Assembly (NCBI GenBank): GCA_003354055.1
Contig: PIVQ01000068.1
Coordinates: 1 to 19,045, forward strand
DNA from: Desulfobacteraceae bacterium
GTDB lineage: Bacteria > Desulfobacterota > Desulfobacteria > Desulfobacterales > Desulfobacteraceae
Reading direction: 5' to 3'
Length of the DNA: 19,045 nucleotides
Made by a program: the position numbers and the translations under genes. Positions 1 through 6,895 of the stretch are shown here, piece by piece (position 1 is the stretch's first letter; every line of letters begins with the position of its first letter). A model generated the notes under the pieces. It searched no databases. It saw only the letters and a program-made list of their open reading frames with translations, and was not told the DNA's origin.

Positions 1-173
1 TTTTGCATAATGTGCTGCATTTCACCAACAGGCATCTGGGATTTTTCCCCGTTAAAAGCCGCAATAAATGAATCCGCAAAAATTTTAGGATCAATTTCAA
101 GGCCCTGTCTTTTAAAGTCTCCACCGACACTTTGTCCAAGAACATAACTGACCTTATCTAAATCAATTTTCAT
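1..173 (-). CDS. FKBP-type peptidyl-prolyl isomerase, N-terminal fragment
   Basis: The reverse strand reads from an ATG at 173 off the left edge of the window, giving 57 residues beginning MKIDLDKVSYVLGQSVGGDF and continuing with KRQGLEIDP. This matches the N-terminal dimerisation domain of FkpA/Mip-type prolyl isomerases (FKBP_N family), where a DKVSYxLGxxIGxxxKxQGxEID-like stretch is typical. The catalytic FKBP domain would lie outside the window. No signal peptide is visible before the domain, unlike many FkpA/Mip proteins, so this copy may be cytoplasmic or may start elsewhere. An AGAAGGA ribosome-binding site sits 7 nt upstream of the ATG. A weak TATATT -10-like element lies at 215-220, but I see no good -35. 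Family assignment is fairly sure; the exact paralogue is not. Confidence 0.8.
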   Translation of the reverse strand, partial: MKIDLDKVSYVLGQSVGGDFKRQGLEIDPKIFADSFIAAFNGEKSQMPVGEMQHIMQ

Positions 174-343
174 TTTAATTCCTTCTATATTAAATATTTG
201 ATGAAAGGTTTGTTAATATACACAAAAAGGAACCAGATTGCATTAATAAAAAGCAGGCCCTTGCCAGCCCTGTAAAGGAGATAGCAAGCAACCCAACCGT
301 TCTTTGGAATCCATGGCACGGCCCCTCAATTCAGCCGTTAAAA

Positions 344-356
344 GTACATTTTGTAC
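344..356. repeat. Short inverted repeat GTACA-TTT-TGTAC
   Basis: A perfect 5-bp inverted repeat with a 3-nt spacer lies about 170 bp upstream of the FKBP start codon. It could be an operator half-site pair, but with arms this short it could equally be chance. No partner copy was noticed nearby. Confidence 0.25.
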
Positions 357-441
357 ATTAATTTCCTTACACCCAAAACCATCCATAGTTTAGGATTCTT
401 ACATTAGCCAAACCCATTTTTCAAGAATATTGCCGCAATGA

Positions 442-730
442 CTATTTGGGGTATTCTGAAGAATTGACGGCACAGATTGACAGGGATAGTCTGGGGTTCT
501 CATCCATCTTAAAAAAGGACTTTGTCACGCAAGTAGTCCTCGCCGCAAACACCTCGGTTTGATCTGCCAGAACTTCAGGAATTTCATCAAGGTTTAATCT
601 GGTATCATTGATATCTTGTGCGCCTTCTGGGGGTTAACCATTGGATAATGATACTGAACTGTCGATTATCCATGTCAAAACAATCTTCTACCCCCTTATG
701 GTTTAGACTACCAATTCTAATCTTGAGAAA
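442..730 (-). pseudogene. Possible decayed reading frame downstream of the ligase gene
   Basis: On the minus strand, directly after the ligase stop, one frame reads FLKIRIGSLNHKGVEDCF followed by DMDNRQFSIIIQWLTP, then loses sense. From about 635 a second frame continues PEGAQDINDTRLNLDEIPEV, then LADQTEVFAARTTCV and on to a stop at 442. Joining the two with one frameshift near 625-640 gives about 95 residues of protein-like composition. I do not recognise the family. It may be a gene remnant or simply non-coding sequence that happens to read well. There is no clear start codon with a ribosome-binding site in the joined frame. Confidence 0.22.
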
Positions 731-731
731 T

Positions 732-1595
732 TCAATCTGCCCTCATCCTTAAAAACGATGCAAATTTGGGTATCCCGTTTTTGGTAAAGCCTGTGTACTT
801 GAAGGTAACGATTGTTCCCACGGGCGGCGGATTTTTTCTTAATTGATCTGTAAAGCCCGTGCCCAGCTTAAAAATCGTTCCGTTTTTAAGTTTCAGGGTA
901 AGAGACCCCATCATTGATTCATACTTTCCTTTTCCTTGGTTTAAACCAATGACAACCCCTTCCATGTCCGCAAACTTTTTTACTTTCAGGACATGGGCAC
1001 TTCGCCCCGTATGATAAGGTTTTGTCGGGTCTTTTACGATTACGCCCTCCCCGCCCATTGATTCTATTTCATTAAAAAACTGATCAAGATCGGATGGATT
1101 CCCTATCCTTATCTGGGGAATAATTCGTATATGGGTATTCTTGTTGTTTTCAAACCACTCTTTTGCCCTGTTGAGTCGTGAAAGGAAATCGCCCTTTTCA
1201 TTGGGGACCTCAAAAATATTATAGGTAATTTTCCCCCATCCGTCTCCCGGGTTTCTATCAAGAACCGTGGATTGGATAAATTCAAAATCCCCTCTTTTGC
1301 TCCAGAGTTCGCCATCAAGCTCAAAAGGGGGGAAATTTTTAATAAACCATGGGGGCGGATTCAGGGGCAAACCCTTTCGGGTGAGCAATTGACTCCCATC
1401 CCAGTACCCTCTTATTCCATCCAGTTTCTCACTCATCACCCACCCTGCTATCTTATCTTTATGGGTGTATGTTTTTGCCTTTTGCAAAGCAGGTTCCCGG
1501 GCAAACAGGATGGAACTAAAAATCAGTAATACGAATAATCCCAGGATTGACAGAGAACAGGCTTTTCGATGTTCAACTATATTTATAATAATCAT
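732..1595 (-). CDS. Exported ATP-dependent DNA ligase, Lig E type
   Basis: A minimal ATP-dependent polydeoxynucleotide ligase that seals nicks through a lysyl-AMP intermediate. From the ATG at 1595 it has 287 residues. Residues 1-32 form a signal peptide: a basic stretch ending in EHRK, a hydrophobic core around LSILGLFVLLIFSSIL, and a cleavage region ending FA. The nucleotidyltransferase motifs follow in order: motif I SEKLDGIRG with the adenylated lysine at residue 57, motif III FELDGELW, motif IV GEGVIVKDP and motif V LKVKKF. A short OB-fold follows, with no DNA-binding insert or NHEJ domains. The same frame stays open to 1724. I chose 1595 because it places a GAGG 8 nt upstream and gives a proper signal peptide; the longer N-terminus is not family-like. 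Lig E enzymes are known to be periplasmic and are often linked to DNA uptake or biofilm DNA. No competence gene is nearby. Confidence 0.85.
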   Translation of the reverse strand: MIIINIVEHRKACSLSILGLFVLLIFSSILFAREPALQKAKTYTHKDKIAGWVMSEKLDGIRGYWDGSQLLTRKGLPLNPPPWFIKNFPPFELDGELWSKRGDFEFIQSTVLDRNPGDGWGKITYNIFEVPNEKGDFLSRLNRAKEWFENNKNTHIRIIPQIRIGNPSDLDQFFNEIESMGGEGVIVKDPTKPYHTGRSAHVLKVKKFADMEGVVIGLNQGKGKYESMMGSLTLKLKNGTIFKLGTGFTDQLRKNPPPVGTIVTFKYTGFTKNGIPKFASFLRMRAD

Positions 1596-1959
1596 AGGCA
1601 GCCTCAAGAATATTCCGATATTAACGAGTTGAAATATCTCCATTTTTCTCATTAGAAGGATTGCAGGTGGAGAGAAACCTTGATACTGATGCCTATCGGG
1701 AAAACAAAAAAAAAGCAAGGACAAAAAAAGAAGGCGCTGTCAAACCATAACCACTTAAATTTTATGGAGTCATATTAAACTTGCACCATTAATTTCAACG
1801 CCTTTTAAAAGTTTAATTTCACACTGGGATGGAATTTTCTTTTTTTAAATTGTATACTCTGCGAAAGAAGAGAGACTCATTAGAGGCGTAAAACATTAGA
1901 GTTTGATATATTAGGTTTTTCGCACACATCAAATAGCTTAAAATCAGTTAAGAACAATT
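1596..1959. other. Divergent intergenic region, ligase / solute-binding protein
   Basis: This AT-rich region should hold both promoters. For the plus-strand gene, a TATACT -10-like hexamer lies at 1853-1858 about 100 bp before the ATG, but without a clear -35. A 9-bp inverted repeat (ATTAAACTT at 1774-1782, AAGTTTAAT at 1809-1817) surrounds a 26-nt loop, and TTAATTTCA occurs as a direct repeat at 1789-1797 and 1813-1821, exactly 24 bp apart. These could be operator sequences, though the AT-richness lowers their weight. No small gene is supported. Confidence 0.4.
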
Positions 1960-2739
1960 ATGAAAAGAAGCTACTTTCTCATTGTCATTTTTATATTTGG
2001 GCTCTTAGGCAGATCTGCATGGCCCGGCAATCCGCTTTTATTTGTCGGGGATGATGCCTTCCCGCCGTACTCTTATGAAGAGAATAACAAGCTCCAGGGA
2101 ATTGATGTTGACATAATTAAGGAAATGGCCGAACGGTTGAACCTCGATATCGCGATTAGGCTTGTCCCATGGAAACGATTGATCAAAATGACACAAGATG
2201 GACAATGTGACGGCAGTTTTTCATTATTTCATACTAAAAACCGTGAAAGTTTTGCCTTGTATGCCTTTTCCCAACCAATTCATGTCAGCCGTTTTCCGCT
2301 CTTTTTTAGAAAAGACAAAATAATTCAATTCAATACCATTGAAGATCTTTATGGCAAAACCATCGGGATTAACCGCGGGTTTTCAATCAGTGAAGCGTTT
2401 GATTCAGCAGTGGAACAGGGCAAAATCATTGTGAATACTGAAAATCAAGTGGATGAAAACATTTTGCTTACTGCCAGCGGCATAATCGACGGGTTTACAA
2501 ACAACTATGATGTAACTAAATATAAAATTAAAAATATACCCCGGCTAAGACAATATAAGGACCTGATTTTTCATACCAAAAAATCGATTTCAGAAAGTCG
2601 CAATGCCTATGTTGTGCTATCAAAAAAGGCGCCGAACATTCCGGACAAAACAAAAATGCTTCACCGTATCAACCAAACATTGATAGAAATGAAAAAGGAC
2701 GGGTTTTATTTAGAGCTTAATAATCGATATCTTGAATAA
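1960..2739 (+). CDS. Orphan extracellular solute-binding protein, family 3
   Basis: A 259-residue periplasmic binding protein of the SBP_bac_3 (PF00497) type, which usually captures polar amino acids for ABC importers. An N-terminal signal peptide (residues 1 to about 22, hydrophobic core FLIVIFIFGLLG) is followed by the family's opening pattern: FPPYSYEENNKLQGIDVDII, then an EMAERLNL segment. The mid-domain segment DLYGKTIGINRGFS and the C-terminal MKKDGFYLELNNRYL also fit. No permease or ATPase gene is adjacent; the next gene downstream is convergent. It may therefore serve a distant transporter or act as a sensing protein. Related stand-alone proteins are common in Desulfobacterota and Vibrionaceae, and their ligands are mostly unknown. 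The ribosome-binding site is weak (AAGA only). The ligand cannot be told from the sequence. Confidence 0.8.
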   Translation: MKRSYFLIVIFIFGLLGRSAWPGNPLLFVGDDAFPPYSYEENNKLQGIDVDIIKEMAERLNLDIAIRLVPWKRLIKMTQDGQCDGSFSLFHTKNRESFALYAFSQPIHVSRFPLFFRKDKIIQFNTIEDLYGKTIGINRGFSISEAFDSAVEQGKIIVNTENQVDENILLTASGIIDGFTNNYDVTKYKIKNIPRLRQYKDLIFHTKKSISESRNAYVVLSKKAPNIPDKTKMLHRINQTLIEMKKDGFYLELNNRYLE

Positions 2740-2819
2740 TGATCCTTTCTACCATTGCATTGTACCGGACATCCTTAGGGATTCTTAAAACGGATAGAAT
2801 TAAATCGATTGACCTGGGG

Positions 2820-5800
2820 TTATCCGGCGATTATTCGATTATAAATTTCAAATGTGCTGGCATCAGGCTCAGTATCCAGTTCACTCTTCAGAACAGCCTT
2901 ACATCGTGCAAATACGTGGAGGGCATCGCTTTTCAATCCTGCATCCGCATAAAGGATCATCAGATTCTGAAAGGCTTTTTCATTACAGGAATCCAAAGCC
3001 AGAATGGCCTGCCAGGCATCAATTGCCTCCTGCCATTGAGTCAGTTCTTCATGGATACCGGCTTTGCCGGCCAGGATCTCCATACACTTTAGGCGGTACA
3101 GATCCCGATGAGGGCCGATCCATTCCAGATAGGGATCATCGGCAAAATAGTCCCCCCTGTAAATGGCAAGAGCACGGGAATAACATCCCAAAGCCCGTTT
3201 AAGCTGCTCCTTCTCCTCATGTTGCTTTGCCTTACCTGTCAGGGACATGAACTCCTTGGTATCGATGCTGACCAGATCCGGATCCAAAGAAACCCTGCCG
3301 GTCTTCTGGCTGAGATAGACATGACCGAAAGCCTTTACAGGAGAAGGTTCCAATGCCTTTCTCAGACGATGGAGGTTGATTTTAAAATTCTTTTCCCCGG
3401 CAGTGGTGGTCGCCGAAGGCCAGAGTGCATCGATAAGCACCTCTTTGGGAATATCCCGTCCTCCGTTAAGAACAATGGCCTTAAGCAGCAGCAAAGGCTT
3501 TGCCCCCCCAAACACGGAAGGATCCAGAATCTTCTCATTGATATGAACCGTGAATGGTCCCAGGGTATGAATCACCACTCTGGGACGAGTCATCTTGTAC
3601 AGAGGCCTGAGTTGTTCCGCCCTGGCCGCCTGCTGTTTTTTGGCTGTCCTTTCCAGGCAGTCACAAATGGCATTTTTTACGGCTGATAAAAGGTCATTGT
3701 CCCTGAATCCTGTAAAGTAACCGACCAGATCCGAATTTGACAACACCCGGGTCTTACAGGCCAGAACAAGTGCCCGAGCCAGAGTCTTACGATCCAGAAG
3801 GGGAAAGTTGTGGTATCGATTTCCAACGACTTTTTCAACCCCTGCCTTAAACCACCCATTTGCCGGTTCTATGGGCTGATCATCCCCGGTCTTTGCATCC
3901 CCGGTCTTTGCATCCCTGGTCTTGGCATCCCACAAAACCCCAAGTACAAGTGCGGTTTCGCAAAAATTTAAGTCTGCACCAATGCCCATAAAATAGGTCA
4001 GTACGTCTTCCAATTCGGCAATGGCCTGGTCAATCTTGTCCAGGTGAAACAATGAAAAGCCCAGAATCTGCCTTGCAAGACTTAGATGAATGTCACCCCG
4101 CCGGGACTGGTCCAGGTCCTTGATTGCAGATCGTGCTGATTCGGATGCCTCTTCATACCGGCCCTGGCGAAGATGGCACATGGCTTTGATGCGGTGGGAA
4201 ATACCCAGGTAAAAATCATTCCCCTCAAGTATGGAAAAATCTGATAGATGATCAGCGGTCTGGACAGCCTGTGCAAACTGGCCCATTTGGGCAAGGTACA
4301 GGGCCCGGGCCTCCACCACGCCGGGGTACAAAAAAATCAGACCGAATTTTTCAATATCAGCCTCGGATTTTGAGAGCAGTTGGTCTGCCAGTGTAAGGTT
4401 GCCCCGTTTCAATGCCAAATCCGCGTTGGCGATATTTTTTAATGCGCGGTACTCAGGGTGGTGCCCTTCCTGGGTCATGGTCTGAATCTTTTCCAGCATC
4501 TCCCTGGCCCCTGCAAAATCACCTGATTGAACAAAACCCAGGGTCAGGATAACGGATGCATTTAGTACCAGGTCCTGATTTTCAATGCGCTGTGCCAGAA
4601 GAACGGCATTCCGGCAGGCCGAGATCCCTTTGGGGATATCCCCGTTACCGGCAATATAACCAAGGCCGATCTGCTGCCAGAGCAGGGTTCTGGCCCAGGT
4701 AAACCTATGTTTTCCCTTCAGGTCCGTTAATGCCCTTTCTCCTTCCCTGATCCATTTGAGAATCACCTGGGACGGCTGACGGATAAAGACGGACGCCTCT
4801 ATGAGATATGCAATACAGAGCAGACAACCTCGGGTATCGTCCTTTTGTTTAAACAAGTCCAGGGCCTGGCCAAAGGCTGTGATATTCTTTTTCCCTCCTT
4901 TGATCCGCCGGGCCATGGTGGCAAAGAATACCAGCCAGGGATCTTCCTGGGTCATGCCTTCGGGCAGGGCCTTGATCCACTCGGCAAGTCGCTGCGCCTG
5001 GCCGTTGATGACATAGTCAGCCCCCTTGATCCGGATAATCCTGGCAATGTCGTTGTGGGAACGTGCCTTCATAAAACAGATGATGGCTTTTTCATGCTCT
5101 TTTTTGTCCCAGAAAATATCTCCGGCCTTTTTGTTCAGTGCAAGAACCTGATCCGCACCAAAGGTATCCAGAAGGTCGGCCTTTAAAAAATCTCTGAACA
5201 GGTTGTTGTATTTAAAGACCGGCCATTGGGAATTGGCATTTATCTTCCGGATAAAGAGATTCCGTTTTTCTAATCGGCGCAGAATGGCAATAGGATCCAT
5301 ATCCTTAAAAAACGCTGAAAGTATCCGTGTATCCAATTCGTCAAACAGGGCTGATTTCATTAAAAAGGCCCTGATTTCCGGGGTCAGCGTGTGGTAGATC
5401 TCTCCGGAAAAATAAGAAAAAGCCTCTGAGGTCAGGCGATCCGGCAATTGATCCAGATCATGGGACTGGCGAATGGATTCCGAGACCAGGACAAGGCCCC
5501 CTGCCCACCCGTCTGTAATATCCAGAATTTTTTTGACATCACCCTGCCCCATCCCATCTGAATATCCGGTCTGCCCCCCGGCAAATCGGAAAAAGGCGCT
5601 AGCCTCGTCCAGAGTAAAGGCCAGATCGCTGTTGGTCAGGGTCAGTACTTGTTTTTCCATTTTTAACCGGCTCAGATTAATCCGGGGCCTGGCTCTGGAT
5701 AAAAGAAAAAATCGTATGGAATCCGGGCTTTCCCGGATTAACCGCTCTATAAAATCAAAGGCGGAACTGCCGGCGGTACCAGCGGCAGCGGTATCCTCCA

Positions 5801-6197
5801 GGGCCTCCAGATCATCCAGAATAATGTTCAAAGGACGCTCTGCCTGGGACAGCAACAGTACCAGGATTTCTATCTGCCTTAAGAGATCCTCCCGGGTACC
5901 AAGAGTGATATGGGGTGGAAAAGAGAATTCTTCAGGAAGATCTCCCCATTGCCGGATTCCCCTGACAAGGGTCTCAAACAGCACGCCATGATCCGAGGCA
6001 GACCGGTTCATGTGAAACCAGAGACATTGGTCGTCCCGGCCCTGGAGGAAATCTGCCACCAGAGTGGATTTGCCCTGGGCTGCCTGGCCCGTGACCAGAA
6101 CCACACTGCAATGATCATAATTTTCCAGCAAACGGTAGAGCCTGGGGCGTGGCAATACATCCGCCACCTTTGGAATATGAAATCCCACCGGAGTCAA
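2820..6197 (-). CDS. STAND ATPase transcriptional regulator (MalT-like N-terminus, BTAD C-terminus)
   Basis: A very large (1125-residue) predicted transcription factor. Residues about 1-340 are a MalT-like STAND NTPase: Walker A GQAAQGKST at 37-45, Walker B LNIILDDLEAL at 123-133, and the family's TDGWAGGL at 228-235. Residues about 350-860 are helical TPR-like repeats, including a DAKTG tandem near residues 757-772. From about residue 870 there is an OmpR-type winged helix (HTLGPFTVHINEKIL, then LIDALWP and NLHRLRKAL), followed by a bacterial transcriptional activator domain (BTAD, as in SARP regulators) to the end. MalT normally ends in a LuxR helix-turn-helix, so the DNA-binding part has been swapped. 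The start is TTG at 6197, overlapping the upstream stop as TTGA, with GAGGA about 9 nt before it; a GTG at codon 4 is the alternative. It is the last gene of the signalling operon and probably its output. Target genes are unknown. Confidence 0.85.
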   Translation of the reverse strand: MTPVGFHIPKVADVLPRPRLYRLLENYDHCSVVLVTGQAAQGKSTLVADFLQGRDDQCLWFHMNRSASDHGVLFETLVRGIRQWGDLPEEFSFPPHITLGTREDLLRQIEILVLLLSQAERPLNIILDDLEALEDTAAAGTAGSSAFDFIERLIRESPDSIRFFLLSRARPRINLSRLKMEKQVLTLTNSDLAFTLDEASAFFRFAGGQTGYSDGMGQGDVKKILDITDGWAGGLVLVSESIRQSHDLDQLPDRLTSEAFSYFSGEIYHTLTPEIRAFLMKSALFDELDTRILSAFFKDMDPIAILRRLEKRNLFIRKINANSQWPVFKYNNLFRDFLKADLLDTFGADQVLALNKKAGDIFWDKKEHEKAIICFMKARSHNDIARIIRIKGADYVINGQAQRLAEWIKALPEGMTQEDPWLVFFATMARRIKGGKKNITAFGQALDLFKQKDDTRGCLLCIAYLIEASVFIRQPSQVILKWIREGERALTDLKGKHRFTWARTLLWQQIGLGYIAGNGDIPKGISACRNAVLLAQRIENQDLVLNASVILTLGFVQSGDFAGAREMLEKIQTMTQEGHHPEYRALKNIANADLALKRGNLTLADQLLSKSEADIEKFGLIFLYPGVVEARALYLAQMGQFAQAVQTADHLSDFSILEGNDFYLGISHRIKAMCHLRQGRYEEASESARSAIKDLDQSRRGDIHLSLARQILGFSLFHLDKIDQAIAELEDVLTYFMGIGADLNFCETALVLGVLWDAKTRDAKTGDAKTGDDQPIEPANGWFKAGVEKVVGNRYHNFPLLDRKTLARALVLACKTRVLSNSDLVGYFTGFRDNDLLSAVKNAICDCLERTAKKQQAARAEQLRPLYKMTRPRVVIHTLGPFTVHINEKILDPSVFGGAKPLLLLKAIVLNGGRDIPKEVLIDALWPSATTTAGEKNFKINLHRLRKALEPSPVKAFGHVYLSQKTGRVSLDPDLVSIDTKEFMSLTGKAKQHEEKEQLKRALGCYSRALAIYRGDYFADDPYLEWIGPHRDLYRLKCMEILAGKAGIHEELTQWQEAIDAWQAILALDSCNEKAFQNLMILYADAGLKSDALHVFARCKAVLKSELDTEPDASTFEIYNRIIAG
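3881..3930. repeat. 15-bp in-frame tandem repeat within the STAND gene
   Basis: The unit CATCCCCGGTCTTTG occurs twice exactly (3881-3895, 3896-3910), once with two changes (3911-3925), and then a partial copy CATCC. On the coding strand this adds the pentapeptide DAKTG/DAKTR about three times in a polar linker between the TPR region and the C-terminal part. The unit length is a multiple of three, so copy-number change would alter linker length without breaking the frame. Confidence 0.9.
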
Positions 6198-6895
6198 ATG
6201 CCGGGTTCCTCGGTTACGGCGGGTGTAAGTGTGGCCAGTTTATCAATGCCGGCCATTTCAAAAAACCTCAGGTAATTATAAGAAAGTCCTGATATTTTTA
6301 TCCGGCAGTTGTTTCCCGTCATGGTCTGCAGCGTATCCATTAAAAGGGAAATCCCCTGGCGGTCAATGGAAAAATCATCACCAAATTTAAAAACAACTTG
6401 GGCACCAGACGCAATCGCCTGGCCGATCCGGGTTAGACCATCCCCTACAAATTCTGATAATTTACCGTCACAGAGTACAACAACACCACCTTCCAAGTCT
6501 TCCACGGTCAGTGAAAATGACGGTTCTTCGGATCGCAGCGCCCGCTTTTCCGCCCTGATCAAGGCGGCATTCAGGGCTTCGCGTTCAACTGGTTTATTTA
6601 TAAAATCCGAGGCATCTAGATCCAAGGCTTCCACAGCCCGCTCCATATCGCCGTGCCCTGTGATGATGACCACCTGGCAGCGGGGGCTTGTCTTCCGAAT
6701 TTGCCGCAGAACCTCAAGTCCGTCAATACCGGGCATCCTGATATCGGTAAACACGATTTCAGGATCAATTTGGATAAAGGTCTCTATGCCCTGTTCGCCG
6801 TTTTCCGCCGTATACACTTCATACCCATAGGCGCCTAAAAACAGCCGGAACATGGAAAGCGTTGGTTTTTCATCATCAATCACTAAAATTTTCAT
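6194..6895 (-). CDS. Response regulator with C-terminal STAS domain
   Basis: A 233-residue protein with two domains. Residues 1-120 are a complete receiver domain: acidic pocket D7/D8 (VIDDE), phosphoacceptor D51 in VFTDIRMPG, T79 in IITGHGD and K101 in FINKP. Residues about 127-225 resemble a STAS domain (the SpoIIAA anti-sigma-factor-antagonist fold, which acts by protein binding). There are alternating strands, the loop SIDRQGISLL where classical members have D-S-x-G, and a terminal helix region LRFFEMAGIDKLATL. The usual phosphorylatable serine of the D-S-x-G loop is replaced here. There is no DNA-binding domain, so output must be through a partner, most simply the STAND regulator translated next from a TTGA overlap. 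The gene begins inside the end of the kinase gene (20-nt overlap) behind a near-perfect AGGAGGTGA ribosome-binding site 8 nt before the ATG. Confidence 0.85.
   Translation of the reverse strand: MKILVIDDEKPTLSMFRLFLGAYGYEVYTAENGEQGIETFIQIDPEIVFTDIRMPGIDGLEVLRQIRKTSPRCQVVIITGHGDMERAVEALDLDASDFINKPVEREALNAALIRAEKRALRSEEPSFSLTVEDLEGGVVVLCDGKLSEFVGDGLTRIGQAIASGAQVVFKFGDDFSIDRQGISLLMDTLQTMTGNNCRIKISGLSYNYLRFFEMAGIDKLATLTPAVTEEPGI

Larger units (their letters stand above)
174..731. other. 558-bp intergenic region between FKBP gene and DNA ligase gene
   Basis: No intact gene is visible here. The part next to the FKBP gene is AT-rich and should hold its promoter. A short inverted repeat (GTACA-TTT-TGTAC) lies at 344-356. 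The part next to the ligase gene (442-730, minus strand) has protein-like reading frames broken by a frameshift and stops, listed separately as a possible pseudogene. No convincing rho-independent terminator was found for the ligase gene. Confidence 0.6.

Noticed and set aside
1596..1724. N-terminal extension of the DNA ligase
   Set aside because: It would bury the signal peptide 43 residues inside the protein; no ribosome-binding site precedes the upstream ATGs.
2740..2819. Search for a terminator between the convergent solute-binding-protein and STAND genes
   Set aside because: No stem followed by a T-run is visible in this 80-bp gap.
3108..3686. 192-codon open frame opposite the STAND gene
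   Set aside because: It lies antisense to a well-supported gene with clear domains; its sequence shows no family features.
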